From positions 930,001-994,000 of the forward strand of contig CAXXGA010000002.1 of assembly GCA_963678585.2 (NCBI GenBank): a stretch of DNA of 64,000 nt, written 5' to 3'. The number at the start of each line of letters is the position of its first letter. Positions within the stretch are counted from its first letter, which is position 1. The notes beneath the pieces are model-generated. The model was given only the letters and a program-made list of their open reading frames with translations, was not told where the DNA came from and searched no databases. A program made the position numbers and the translations under genes. Below, piece after piece: positions 9,088 to 17,895 of the stretch. This stretch comes from Breoghania sp963678585 (GTDB lineage Bacteria > Pseudomonadota > Alphaproteobacteria > Rhizobiales > Stappiaceae).

Positions 9088-9116
9088 CCGGACCGGCGCG
9101 CGAGGCGCCGGTCCGG
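9088..9116 (-). promoter_or_regulatory. Strong hairpin between the two torA genes
   Basis: Perfect 12-bp inverted repeat CCGGACCGGCGC (9088-9099) / GCGCCGGTCCGG (9105-9116) with a 5-base loop, 16 bases after the stop of the upstream torA and about 130 bases before the start of the downstream paralogue. There is no U-run. It may attenuate transcription or protect the upstream mRNA, making the second enzyme less abundant; this is inferred. Confidence 0.5.
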
Positions 9117-9131
9117 TGGTTGCCGTGCGGC

Positions 9132-11597
9132 CTATTGGCCGGCAGCAGGATCGGAGAAGACAGTCACCTCAGGCGGCGTCCCCTCGTATTTTTCGATCTG
9201 GGCGAAGGCCGAATGACCGCAGTTGCCCTGTCCAAGCTTTGAGGTGGGCAGGTCGAAGGTCAGAACGTTCACATCGCCATAGGCGTCCAGCGACCCCGGC
9301 GTGGCCGGATCGGACGGGCTGTACCAGCCGCCCTCATCCAGACGGATCACACCCGGAATGGTCTCATCCGAAATGCGCACACCGGCGAGAACCTGACCGC
9401 GAACGTTGAACACGCGCACCAGATCCCCATCCGAAATGCCGCGCGCGGAGGCATCGTCGGGATGGATCACACAAGGCTCGCGTCCCTTGATCGCGTAAGT
9501 CTCGCGAAGCGAGGTGCCGCAAAGCTGGGAGTGAAGCCGTCCGTGCGGGTGAGCGGTGTTCACCTGCAGGGGATAATCCGGCCCCGTATCGTCCTCCGGC
9601 GGGAAGTAGGTCGGATGCGCAGGACAGTCGTCGTATTTCATGCGCTCGATGGCCTTGGAGTAGATCTCGATCAGGCCGGTCGGGGTTCCCAGCGGATTGA
9701 GCAGCGGGTCGTCGCGGAACTCGCCGAAGCGGACGAATTCCTTGTTGGCCTGCGGCACATCGAACAGGAACAGCCCGTCTTCCCAGAAGGCTTCGAAGCT
9801 CGGCAGGTTCATGTTCTTCGCCTTCGCGGCGTCTTCCGCCAAGGCGTAGAACCCCTTCAGCCACTCCATCTCGGACTTGCCTTCGGTGAATTCCTGGCCC
9901 TTGCCCAGCTTGGTACAGATCGCGGCGAAGATGTCGAAGTCGTTGCGGGCTTCGCCGACCGGCTCCACTACCTTCTTCATCGCCACGATGCCGGAATTCG
10001 AATAGGAGCCGATCTGCTCCATGTCGTTGCGCTCGTAGGAGGTCGTCGCAGGCAGGACGATATCGGCGTGACGCGCCGTCGCCGTCCACTGGAAGTCGTG
10101 GACGATGAAGGTCTCCACTTTCTTCCACGCCTCGACCATCCGGTTGCGGTCCTGATGGTGGGCGAACGGATTGCCGCCCACCCAGTAGACCAGCTTGGTA
10201 TCCGGATAGGTCTGCCGCTTGCCGTTGAAGTCGAATTCGCCGCCGGGGTTCTCCAGCATCTCCACGATGCGGGCGACGGGAATGCTGGCAGCGCCTGCGG
10301 AGGCGAGCCATTCCGGCGCGTTCGCGTCGATCGTCTTGCCGTCGCCGATGGCGCCGACGGAGACGCCGTCCGCGGTGGGCGTGCCGCCGCTGCAATAGTG
10401 GTAGCTGAGGCCGAAGCCGCCGCCGGGCGTGCCGATCTGGCCGAGCATCGCGGCCAGCGTGACCAGCATCCAGTGGGACTGCTCGCCGTAGCGGATGCGC
10501 TGAAGGCTCCAGCCGCTCGCCAGCATGGTGTTGCCGCCCGCGAACAGACGTGCCAGTTCCTTAAGCTTGTCGGCCGGAATGCCGCAGATTTCCGCCGCCC
10601 ATTCTGCCGTCTTCGGCGTGCCGTCGCTCTCGCCCGTCAGGTAGGGCACGAACATGTCGAAGCCGTAGCAGTAGGTCGACAGGAACTCTTCGTCGTGCAG
10701 GCCTTCCGTGTAGACGGTATGAGCGATGCCCAGCATCATGGCGACATCGGTATGCGGCTTGGGAGCGATCCATTCCGCGTCTGCCATCTGCGCCGTTTCG
10801 GAGCGCAGCGGGTCGATGCAGATGATCTTCTTGCCCGTCTCCTTGAACTGCTTGAGGTAGTCGTAGACGCCGTGATCGGGAACGAGCCAGTCGATCTGGC
10901 AGGTCTTCACCGGGTCCGCGCCCCAGAACACCAGCGTGTCGGTGTTCTCGATCAGGAGCGGCCAGGAGGTCTGCTGCGAATAGACTTCAAGGCCACCGAC
11001 CACATGGGGCATGATCACCTGCGTCGCGCCGGTCGAATAATCGCCCGTGCCGCCAACATAACCGCCCAGCATGTTCATCGTGCGCGCCACGAGCGTACGA
11101 CAGTTGTGGAACTTGCCGGGGCTCTTCCAGCCGTAGGACCCTGCGAAGATGCCCGAGGGGCCCGTCTCGTCCTGAACGCGCTTGATTTCCGCCGCCACCA
11201 GTTCGATGGCCTTGTCCCAGGACACGCGGACGAAATCGCTCGCTCCGCGGCTGTCACGCTCCGCCTTCGGTCCGCCGTTCTCCAGATAGGAGCGGCGCAC
11301 CATCGGGTAGCGGATGCGGCTCGGGGAATAGATGGAATCGAGCACGCCCGGAAGCTGCGGGCTGGGGTGGGGATCCTTCTCCCACGGCTCGATGGAAACT
11401 GCCTGTCCGTCCTTGACCGACATGTTGAAGATGCCCCAGTGGCATGCGCTCTGGACCATCTGATCTCCGGCTGCGAACGCCCTGTTCATGCCCATCGGCA
11501 TGAATGACCCTGCCATTCCGAGGGCCGCCAGTGACGACGACGCCGTCAGGAAACGACGTCGCGTCAGTGATGGAGAGTTCAAATGCGTTTTACTCAT
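9132..11597 (-). CDS. torA: TMAO/DMSO reductase, periplasmic molybdoenzyme
   Basis: Terminal reductase that reduces trimethylamine N-oxide or dimethyl sulfoxide with electrons from TorC; 821 residues, the usual family size. The Tat signal is TRRRFLTAS (residues 12-20). SYGWKSPGK holds Tyr155 and Trp157, and GDYSTGA holds the molybdenum-ligating Ser188; CTAXX-type and HHQDRNRM segments of the bis-MGD pocket are standard. Of the two paralogues this one is much closer to Rhodobacter DorA and E. coli TorA as I remember them. The start ATG 11595-11597 has the same GGAGAAAG leader as the paralogue; an earlier in-frame start at 11756 would bury the Tat motif. torD lies 170 bp upstream and a hairpin lies between it and the second paralogue. 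TorA against DorA cannot be decided from sequence alone. Confidence 0.92.
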   Translation of the reverse strand: MSKTHLNSPSLTRRRFLTASSSLAALGMAGSFMPMGMNRAFAAGDQMVQSACHWGIFNMSVKDGQAVSIEPWEKDPHPSPQLPGVLDSIYSPSRIRYPMVRRSYLENGGPKAERDSRGASDFVRVSWDKAIELVAAEIKRVQDETGPSGIFAGSYGWKSPGKFHNCRTLVARTMNMLGGYVGGTGDYSTGATQVIMPHVVGGLEVYSQQTSWPLLIENTDTLVFWGADPVKTCQIDWLVPDHGVYDYLKQFKETGKKIICIDPLRSETAQMADAEWIAPKPHTDVAMMLGIAHTVYTEGLHDEEFLSTYCYGFDMFVPYLTGESDGTPKTAEWAAEICGIPADKLKELARLFAGGNTMLASGWSLQRIRYGEQSHWMLVTLAAMLGQIGTPGGGFGLSYHYCSGGTPTADGVSVGAIGDGKTIDANAPEWLASAGAASIPVARIVEMLENPGGEFDFNGKRQTYPDTKLVYWVGGNPFAHHQDRNRMVEAWKKVETFIVHDFQWTATARHADIVLPATTSYERNDMEQIGSYSNSGIVAMKKVVEPVGEARNDFDIFAAICTKLGKGQEFTEGKSEMEWLKGFYALAEDAAKAKNMNLPSFEAFWEDGLFLFDVPQANKEFVRFGEFRDDPLLNPLGTPTGLIEIYSKAIERMKYDDCPAHPTYFPPEDDTGPDYPLQVNTAHPHGRLHSQLCGTSLRETYAIKGREPCVIHPDDASARGISDGDLVRVFNVRGQVLAGVRISDETIPGVIRLDEGGWYSPSDPATPGSLDAYGDVNVLTFDLPTSKLGQGNCGHSAFAQIEKYEGTPPEVTVFSDPAAGQ

Positions 11598-11767
11598 CGA
11601 CACTTTCTCCTTCAATAATTTGCGTTTGATCGCAGTCGGTTTCAGATTTGATCGGTATGTCTTGCCGTCGTCGGTCGTTCTCTGCGTTTTCGGGGCTATT
11701 CGGCGGAGGCTGTTGCGGGCCTCGAAGCTCGCCCTGGAGGCGACCTCGCCATCCATGAGCGTTGCTT

Positions 11768-12409
11768 TCAGGCGGCGGCAGGCGCCAGTTTCGGGTGCGG
11801 GAGCTTGAGGAACGTCAGCAGGAGCTGGGACGCTTTTGCGTAAAAGCCGGTGGGATCGTGGGCCGCGCAGGCCCCCGCGAAATTGGGTACCCAGCCCAGC
11901 AGGCGGGTGTGGAGGTCGCGGATAAGGGCGATGTCGTCCTTGTCTTCCGTCAGGCCCGCAAGGCGCAGGGTCTCTTCCATGAGGGAGAGTTCCAGAGCCA
12001 GATGGTCGGGCGCCTCGGGGAAGTCTTCCGACGGCGCGAGGCCCTGTTTGCTCAGAAGCTTACCCATTTCGAGGGCCGGCTTCTGATAGAGGCGGCCGTC
12101 ACCGGTATAGGCGGACTCGTAAGGAGGCGCGGAGCGCGGGCCGCCAAGGCCCATGAACAACTTGCAGAACGCCTTGTTGAGTTCGCTCACGCCCTTTTGC
12201 GGCTCGCCTTGCGCGATGACCGTTTCGCGCAAGTCCGCGACGCCGTCGCGAATGGTGGAGATGGCGGCCAGCTGCGCCAGCGGTCCCTCGTCGAGAGGAC
12301 GGCGGATCGCCTCGATATCGATGATTTCGAGAGGCGCGCCGAAGAGGCTTGAGAAAACGGCGACAGCTTCGGTATAGGCAGGGCCGGAGGGGGGCGTATT
12401 CGTGGTCAT
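11768..12409 (-). CDS. torD: TorD-family chaperone for the molybdoenzyme
   Basis: Cytoplasmic all-helical chaperone of 213 residues that binds the TorA signal peptide and apo-enzyme, helps MGD insertion and proofreads Tat export. Family features are the motif PPYESAYTG near residue 100, the N-terminal helix TEAVAVFSSLFGAPL, and the EAPDHLALELSLME helix in the C-terminal half, where TorD proteins carry the conserved E-x-D-H segment. It lies between torC and the first torA on the same strand, the position of dorB/dorD in Rhodobacter. Whether it serves both torA paralogues is not visible; no second chaperone gene is present in the window. Confidence 0.88.
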   Translation of the reverse strand: MTTNTPPSGPAYTEAVAVFSSLFGAPLEIIDIEAIRRPLDEGPLAQLAAISTIRDGVADLRETVIAQGEPQKGVSELNKAFCKLFMGLGGPRSAPPYESAYTGDGRLYQKPALEMGKLLSKQGLAPSEDFPEAPDHLALELSLMEETLRLAGLTEDKDDIALIRDLHTRLLGWVPNFAGACAAHDPTGFYAKASQLLLTFLKLPHPKLAPAAA

Positions 12410-12463
12410 GACGAACCTCGCATTAGGCGCAGCAAAAGTCTTGTAATCCCGGGAAAGAAGCCC

Positions 12464-12480
12464 CCCGGCGGATCGCCGGG
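12464..12480 (-). promoter_or_regulatory. Short hairpin between torC and torD
   Basis: 7-bp inverted repeat CCCGGCG (12464-12470) / CGCCGGG (12474-12480) with a 3-base loop, 16 bases after the torC stop and 55 bases before the torD start. Likely an mRNA processing or stabilising element inside the operon; no U-run follows. Confidence 0.35.
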
Positions 12481-12496
12481 AGACCCAGACGTTCGA

Positions 12497-13669
12497 TCAG
12501 CTTTCCTTCGGCATGTCCTTGGCGTGGAGCTGCAGGTAGTTCTGCAGGTAGCGGACCTGTTCGTTGTCGAGAGTGGTGTAACCCTTCATGTCCTTGATCA
12601 CGCCCATCCACTGGTTGGCCAGGAAGTGATCGGGAGCATGTGCGCTGTGGCAGGAGCCGCAGGTGGAGCCATAGAGGTCGGCGCCGTATTCGAGCAGGGC
12701 CGCCCGGTCGGAGGTAAAGCCGGAAACCTTCGTCCACACCGTGATCTCGCCATCCTTCCACACAAGGCCCGTGTCTTCGTCGGTCGTGGTTTCCAGGATC
12801 TTGGCGTCTTTGGCCATGTCAGGCGTGACGGTCGCCATGAACAGGCGGCGGCCCATTTCCTTGACGAGCACGCGCTCCATGCCTTCCTGCATCCAGCCGT
12901 CGATGCGGACCTGGATGAAGTCGCCGCTGCGCGACACGACCTCAACCTTGGTGAGCGGCAGGATGTTGCCCTTGCCGCGGGCGCTGGCGTCGGCCGGCTT
13001 CTCGTCCCAAAGGGGAGTGGTGTTGATGGCGTAGAGAGTGTCGGCCTTGCTCTTGTCCGGGGCCTCGGCGACGATATCCGCCAGCAGGGCCTTGTAGCCG
13101 CTGGCCATGTCGGGAAGCGTGTGGGCGATGCCCTTGTGGCAGTCGATGCAGGTTTCGCCGTTTGCAGCAGCGGGTTGCATCATCTTGGAGGCTTCCGCGC
13201 TCTGATGCTCGAAGTCCATCGCCTCGAAGGAATGGCAGCTGCGGCATTCAAGCGAGTTGTTGTCTTCCATGTGCGCCCAGACGCGCTTGGCCAGACGAAG
13301 CCGTTCCTGCTCGTATTTCTCAGGCGTATTGATCGTGCCCTTGATCTCCGCCCAAAGGTCGTTCACTGCAAGGACCTTGGCCTTGTACAAGGGCCAGCCG
13401 CTCTGCGGCACGTGACAGTCGGTACAGGTCGCCCGAACCCCTGCGGGGTTCTTGTAGTGAGCGGAGGTCTTGTATTCCTCGTATGCGTGGTCACTCATCG
13501 TGTGACAGCTGATGCAGAACTCTTCGGTCATCGTATAATCGAGCACCGCATGGAACCCGACGTAGCCCACGACGCCGACCAGGATGCCGACGAGGGCAAA
13601 ACCGCCGGCTCCTACAACCGCAACGGGTCGCCCCATGAAACGGCCAATTGCCTTGAAGAGTTTTTTCAT
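12497..13669 (-). CDS. torC: Pentahaem c-type cytochrome, NapC/NirT family
   Basis: Membrane-anchored periplasmic cytochrome of 390 residues that passes electrons from the quinol pool to TorA. One N-terminal membrane anchor (about residues 15-40) is followed by five CxxCH haem sites: CISCH (52-56), CTDCH, CRSCH, CIDCH and, in the C-terminal domain, CGSCH. Four haems in a NapC-type domain plus one in a C-terminal domain is the TorC/DorC architecture. I place the start at ATG 13667-13669, where the basic N-terminus MKKLFKAIGR begins; an in-frame reading from 13819 adds unrelated sequence that overlaps torR. It is the first gene of the torC-torD-torA-torA' order. Maturation needs the Ccm system, which is not in the window. 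Confidence 0.92.
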   Translation of the reverse strand: MKKLFKAIGRFMGRPVAVVGAGGFALVGILVGVVGYVGFHAVLDYTMTEEFCISCHTMSDHAYEEYKTSAHYKNPAGVRATCTDCHVPQSGWPLYKAKVLAVNDLWAEIKGTINTPEKYEQERLRLAKRVWAHMEDNNSLECRSCHSFEAMDFEHQSAEASKMMQPAAANGETCIDCHKGIAHTLPDMASGYKALLADIVAEAPDKSKADTLYAINTTPLWDEKPADASARGKGNILPLTKVEVVSRSGDFIQVRIDGWMQEGMERVLVKEMGRRLFMATVTPDMAKDAKILETTTDEDTGLVWKDGEITVWTKVSGFTSDRAALLEYGADLYGSTCGSCHSAHAPDHFLANQWMGVIKDMKGYTTLDNEQVRYLQNYLQLHAKDMPKES

Positions 13670-13796
13670 ATGTTTTCCGACAGTCCGTGGTCCGAGAAAG
13701 ACTTGATTTGGCACGAGCCTGTGGGGATGATGTAAAGGGAGGTGGCGACGAATTTGAATGAAGCTCGTGAAGTTGTAAACGAAATGAGACAGCCCC
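13670..13796. promoter_or_regulatory. torC-torR divergent promoter region
   Basis: 127 bp separate the divergent starts of torC and torR. Reading the torC strand, TTC-containing units (CTTCACGAG, CTTCATTCA, TTCGTTTAC, TTCGTCGCC) recur at 9-12 bp intervals in about 13745-13785. Repeated boxes of similar spacing (E. coli tor box CTGTTCATAT) are what TorR binds. Exact matches to that box are absent, so TorR binding here is an inference from location. Confidence 0.4.
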
Positions 13797-14522
13797 ATGA
13801 GACCAGCGCCTGCTAACAATCCTCTGGGGATTCGGATCGCCGTGATCGACGATGATCCGGCGGTTCAGGATATCCTCAAGGCATACTTCGAAACTGCAGG
13901 ATTCCAAATAGTTACAGCCGAAAGCGGAGATGCCTACAGGCGTCTGATCGACCTCGAAAAAATCGATCTTTTCCTGCTCGACCTGAAGCTGCCCGATTGC
14001 GACGGATTGACGCTAATGCGCGAGATCCGGAATCGTACGGATGCAGCTGTCATCCTTGTCACGGCCCGTTCTGACGAGATCGACCGTGTCGTCGGGCTGG
14101 AAATGGGGGCGGATGATTACGTAACGAAGCCGTTCTCCACCCGAGAACTACTTGCGCGTGTAAACAGTGTTTTGAGGCGGACACGGTTCGAAGCACGCGT
14201 GGAGAAAACGGGTATACGTCGCTTCGCCGGATGGACACTTGATCTGGAGTCGCACCGGCTGACCTCCCCCAAGGGCGCTTCCAGCCGCCTGACGCACGGG
14301 GAGTTCGATCTGCTCGCCGCTCTGACCCGTTATCCGGGCAAGATCATGAGCCGCGACGAACTCATCGCATCGGTGACGGATCGCGAATGGAATCCGAACG
14401 ACCGCACAATCGATGTCCTCATCAGCCGCCTGCGCCGCAAGATCGAGCCGGAGCCGGGCAAGCCCCGGCTGATCGCGACCGAATACGGCATCGGCTATGT
14501 CTTCACCGAACCGGTGACCTGA
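13797..14522 (+). CDS. torR: TorR/DorR response regulator, OmpR family
   Basis: DNA-binding response regulator of 241 residues. The receiver domain holds the acidic pair in VIDDD (residues 17-20), phospho-acceptor Asp62 in LLDLKLP, and the conserved lysine in YVTKPF. A winged-helix output domain follows, with RTIDVLISRLRRKIE and the terminal YGIGYVFTEPV. The stretch DREWNPNDRTIDVLI recalls TorR. It is divergent from torC and convergent, 36 bp apart, with the hybrid kinase torS, the expected phosphodonor. It should activate torCDA when S- or N-oxides are present. The ribosome-binding site is weak (GAGACAG), so a start a few codons later cannot be excluded. Confidence 0.88.
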   Translation: MRPAPANNPLGIRIAVIDDDPAVQDILKAYFETAGFQIVTAESGDAYRRLIDLEKIDLFLLDLKLPDCDGLTLMREIRNRTDAAVILVTARSDEIDRVVGLEMGADDYVTKPFSTRELLARVNSVLRRTRFEARVEKTGIRRFAGWTLDLESHRLTSPKGASSRLTHGEFDLLAALTRYPGKIMSRDELIASVTDREWNPNDRTIDVLISRLRRKIEPEPGKPRLIATEYGIGYVFTEPVT

Positions 14523-14530
14523 ACCCGAAT

Positions 14531-14556
14531 GGTCGGCGAGCGTCCGCGCGCCGACC
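14531..14556. terminator. Hairpin between convergent torR and torS
   Basis: 8-bp inverted repeat GGTCGGCG (14531-14538) / CGCCGACC (14549-14556), loop of 10 bases, filling most of the 36-bp gap between two convergent stop codons. Position suggests a shared bidirectional terminator. Confidence 0.5.
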
Positions 14557-14558
14557 CG

Positions 14559-17363
14559 TCAGGCCGGGCTCGAGAACTCGTCCAGTTCGCGCTCCGCACT
14601 GGCCGCAAAGCTTTGCAATTCCGTCTCCAGCACCGCCAGCAGGTCGCTTGCGGCCTTTTCCGCAGCCGCCCGGTCGCCGGCATCCGCCGCCTGTTCAGCG
14701 TTTTCAGCCAGTCGCGCGATGTTTTGCGCATCCACGTGGCTTGCACCGCCCTTGAGGCGATGCGCTGCGGCGGAAATCCCTCGCAGATCGCCGCGCCGCA
14801 TGGCCAGCCTCAGACCCTCGGCCACCAGCGGCGTTTCGGTCAGGAAAAGTTCCACGATCTTGCGCGCCCAGACCACGCCGAGATCGCGCGCATGTTGCGC
14901 CAGCATCCCCATGTCGTCCGTGGCGAGATGATCGGTTTTCTTTTGCGCCAGCAGGCCGATGGCCCGCGCGAGCGCCAGATCAAGATCCTCGCGCCGAAAG
15001 GGTTTGCCGAGAAACGTGTCGAAGAGACCGTCTTCCCCTGACAATCGTTGTTCCGCCGTCAGATCCGCCGTCAGGGCGATGATCGGGACCATGCGGCGTG
15101 TCTCGTGGTCAAGCATGCGGATGCGACGGGTGGTTTCGATGCCGTCCATGACGGGCATGGACAGATCCATCAGGACGACGTCGAAATCCGCGTTCGCGGT
15201 GGCGTCCAGCGCGGCCTTGCCGTCGCCGACCGTCTGAACCGTGTGGCCGGAGCGGGTCAGCATCTCGTCGGCAATCATCGCGTTGACCGGATTGTCCTCC
15301 GCGATGAGCACATGAAGCCGGGGGAGCGGGTTGAAGGGAGCCTGCGCGTCGTCGGCCTGCGCCTCCTGTCCGGCAAGGGCGAGGGGGATGCACACCTTGA
15401 AGACGGTGCCGCCTTCGGGCGGGCACTTGAAATCGATGCTTCCGCCCATGAGGTGCAACAGCCCGCGGCAGATCGTGAGGCCGAGTCCGGAGCCTCCGAA
15501 CTGGCCGTTGTTGGTGCCTTCCGCCTGAATGAACGGCTCATAGAGCTGGGACTGGCGACACTCCGGGATGCCCACACCGGTATCGGCCACGGTGAAACAG
15601 ATCTCCGCAGTGCCGGGAGGGGCGTCATCGTTCTCCGCTTTCCTGACGAGCAGAGAGATGCCTCCGGTCTCTGTGAACTTCACGGCATTGCCGAGAAGGT
15701 TCAGGAGAACCTGTGCGACCTTGTCCGGATCGCCGACGAGGTGGTCGGGCATGCTGTCATCGATTGTTGCGGTGAATTCCAGTCCCTTCTGACGGGCGGC
15801 GGGCGCAATTGCGGCTTCCACCACGTCGATCTGCTCCGACAGTCGGAACGCGGTATGATCGAGCGAGAACTTGCCCGCCTCAAGTCGGGAATAATCGAGC
15901 ACGTCATCGACCAGCCGTCGCAAAATTCCGGCCGATTTATCAAGAGCCTCGACCCATTGCTTCTGTTCGTTCTCAAGGTCGCTCGCCGCAAGAAGCTGGA
16001 CCGTTCCGAGAATGCCGTTGAGCGGCGTCCGGATCTCGTGGCTGATCGTCGCCAGGAAAAGCGTCTTGGCGCGGTTGGAATCGCGGGCGTGCGTGACGAG
16101 GTCGTCGCGCAGGGCATCGAGGTGGCGGCGCAATGCCTCCGCCTTCAGCACCTTGCGTCGCAGGCTTTCCAGCGTCGCGCCGATGGCTCCCGGTTCGTCC
16201 TGAAGCCCGGACGCGGGAACGGGGGTCTGGTAGTCGCCGCCTTCCAGCCGCTTGATGGCGGTCGTCAGGGAGGCCATGGGGCGGGAGAAGCGCTTCTGGA
16301 GGAAGCGCGAGGAGAGGTAGCTGAAGGCCAGCGCCGCCATGAGAAACAGCGTCCACGCGCTGCCGGTGGCCAGGGCGACCTTCTGATTGAAATTCGCTTC
16401 CTGCCGCCCGAGGTCCAGCGCCATGTGGCCGATGCTGTTGATGTCGGCATAGGTGTCGTAGCAGTGGGAGGCCCATTTGTTCGGGTCTTCCCGGCTTTGC
16501 CCGCCGCCGGACAGGCTGTTGATCCTTGAATCGATCTGCGCCTGCGCGTCGCGCGTCGCGGCCGCGCCCTTTTCTATCGCTTGCCCCAATTGCGGGTACC
16601 GCGGCAGGTGGGATGCGGTCACCGCGATACGCCGCCACAATTCACCATAGGCGCCGATATCGCGCTGCCACTGGTCGCGCTGGTCTTGCGTCAGAGGCTC
16701 GTCGCGCGCAATCGCGCGGCGGAAGGCGGAGCATTGACGCGAATAGCGGTCGCGGATGGCGTAGGACATCTCGCGGATGGTGACGAGTTCGCCGAGCGCA
16801 GGCGTGCGGGCGTTCAGTTCGGTGCCCGCATCCACGGAGGTGTCCACATAGGTGCGCGCCATCGCATAGATGGCCTGTCGCCAGTCTTCGATCTCGCCGA
16901 CATCGCGCAGGCCGTGCGCAAGGGCCGCCTGCGCCCGCACCTTGCCGGTTTCCTTCAAAAGCGCGGTGTGGGCGTCCTCCAGCGCGGCCATATCCGAGGC
17001 GTCGCCGGGAAAGTCGTTGTGCCCGACCGCCTGCCGGGCAACCTCGTAGATCCGGTCGATACGGTGCAGCGCGCCGTCCACGGCGGGCCGGGCATCGGCC
17101 TCCGTCAGCAAGGCGATACCGACGACGCCGATCTCGTTGCGGGTTTCCGTGGCGGAGATGAACAGCGTCCGGTCAAGCGCGACCAGATCCACCGTGCGAA
17201 CCGCGTTGATATAGTGCTGCCACGACAGGGCGACCCCCAGCAGCGCGCCCGCGATGACGACGATGATCGTTCCGCCGAAGAGCAACTTGATGCCCTTGGC
17301 GATGGATATCCTGTCGATCGGGGTTTCCCGGCGGCTGCCTTCGTGCGGCCGGTGTCTGCTCAT
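14559..17363 (-). CDS. torS: TorS/DorS-type hybrid sensor histidine kinase
   Basis: Membrane sensor of 934 residues that should control TorR. Order: cytoplasmic N-terminus, TM1 (about 26-48), a large periplasmic helical sensor region (about 49-328), TM2 (about 329-352), HAMP (353-405), HisKA with phospho-His442 in SHEIRTPLNG, HATPase (N-box NLLGNAVKF, G1 DTGVGIP, G2 GSGLGLT), receiver with Asp733 in VLMDLSMPVMDG, and HPt with His868 in AAHRLKGGASH. This is the three-step TorS phosphorelay. Its start is 8 bp downstream of the mogA stop, so kinase and cofactor genes are probably co-transcribed. No torT (periplasmic TMAO-binding partner) lies in the window, so this kinase may sense directly or use a partner encoded elsewhere. 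Confidence 0.9.
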   Translation of the reverse strand: MSRHRPHEGSRRETPIDRISIAKGIKLLFGGTIIVVIAGALLGVALSWQHYINAVRTVDLVALDRTLFISATETRNEIGVVGIALLTEADARPAVDGALHRIDRIYEVARQAVGHNDFPGDASDMAALEDAHTALLKETGKVRAQAALAHGLRDVGEIEDWRQAIYAMARTYVDTSVDAGTELNARTPALGELVTIREMSYAIRDRYSRQCSAFRRAIARDEPLTQDQRDQWQRDIGAYGELWRRIAVTASHLPRYPQLGQAIEKGAAATRDAQAQIDSRINSLSGGGQSREDPNKWASHCYDTYADINSIGHMALDLGRQEANFNQKVALATGSAWTLFLMAALAFSYLSSRFLQKRFSRPMASLTTAIKRLEGGDYQTPVPASGLQDEPGAIGATLESLRRKVLKAEALRRHLDALRDDLVTHARDSNRAKTLFLATISHEIRTPLNGILGTVQLLAASDLENEQKQWVEALDKSAGILRRLVDDVLDYSRLEAGKFSLDHTAFRLSEQIDVVEAAIAPAARQKGLEFTATIDDSMPDHLVGDPDKVAQVLLNLLGNAVKFTETGGISLLVRKAENDDAPPGTAEICFTVADTGVGIPECRQSQLYEPFIQAEGTNNGQFGGSGLGLTICRGLLHLMGGSIDFKCPPEGGTVFKVCIPLALAGQEAQADDAQAPFNPLPRLHVLIAEDNPVNAMIADEMLTRSGHTVQTVGDGKAALDATANADFDVVLMDLSMPVMDGIETTRRIRMLDHETRRMVPIIALTADLTAEQRLSGEDGLFDTFLGKPFRREDLDLALARAIGLLAQKKTDHLATDDMGMLAQHARDLGVVWARKIVELFLTETPLVAEGLRLAMRRGDLRGISAAAHRLKGGASHVDAQNIARLAENAEQAADAGDRAAAEKAASDLLAVLETELQSFAASAERELDEFSSPA

Positions 17364-17371
17364 GCCTCTTC

Positions 17372-17893
17372 TCAGCCTCCGGGACGGAAGCTGACCAGGA
17401 CCTCAGGGTCGGTTTCGATGCGGCCTGCGCCGATCAGGTCGAGACAATAGGGGATCGCGGGAAACACCGCATCCAGCGACATGGCGATGGCCGCGGGCTT
17501 GCCCGGCAGGTTGAGATAGAACGTCTTGCCCCGTGTGCCCGCCGTCTGGCGCGACAGGATCGAGGTCGGCGTCTGTTTCAGGCCCACCTGACGCAGCAAC
17601 TCGCCGAAGCCCGGCAGTTCCTTCTCCAGAACCGCCTTCATCGCCTCCGGCGTCTGGTCGCGCGGGGAGGGGCCGGTGCCCCCGGTGGTCAGCACCATGT
17701 CGGCATGCCCGTTGTCGGCCAGATCGATCAGCGCATCGCGCACGACCTCTTCGCCGTCGGGAATGACGATGCGCTCGATCTCGCAGGGACTGGTGATCGC
17801 CTTTTCAAGCCATTCCACGATTGCGGGGCCGGAGATGTCTTCGTAGATGCCCTTGCTCGCGCGGTCGGAAATGGTGACGACGACGATTTTCAT
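17372..17893 (-). CDS. mogA: Molybdopterin adenylyltransferase MogA
   Basis: Cytoplasmic enzyme of 173 residues that adenylates molybdopterin before molybdate insertion. It has the MogA/MoaB fold signature: an N-terminal VVTISDRASKGIYEDISGP, the nucleotide/MPT loop VLTTGGTGPSPRDQTPEA, and LPGKPAAIAMSLDAV near the end. The length and PRDQTPEA wording point to MogA rather than CinA or MoeA. It starts 2 bp after moaA ends and stops 8 bp before torS, so it belongs to a tight operon. Its presence here supplies Moco to the two molybdoenzymes next door. Confidence 0.9.
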   Translation of the reverse strand: MKIVVVTISDRASKGIYEDISGPAIVEWLEKAITSPCEIERIVIPDGEEVVRDALIDLADNGHADMVLTTGGTGPSPRDQTPEAMKAVLEKELPGFGELLRQVGLKQTPTSILSRQTAGTRGKTFYLNLPGKPAAIAMSLDAVFPAIPYCLDLIGAGRIETDPEVLVSFRPGG

Positions 17894-17895
17894 TC

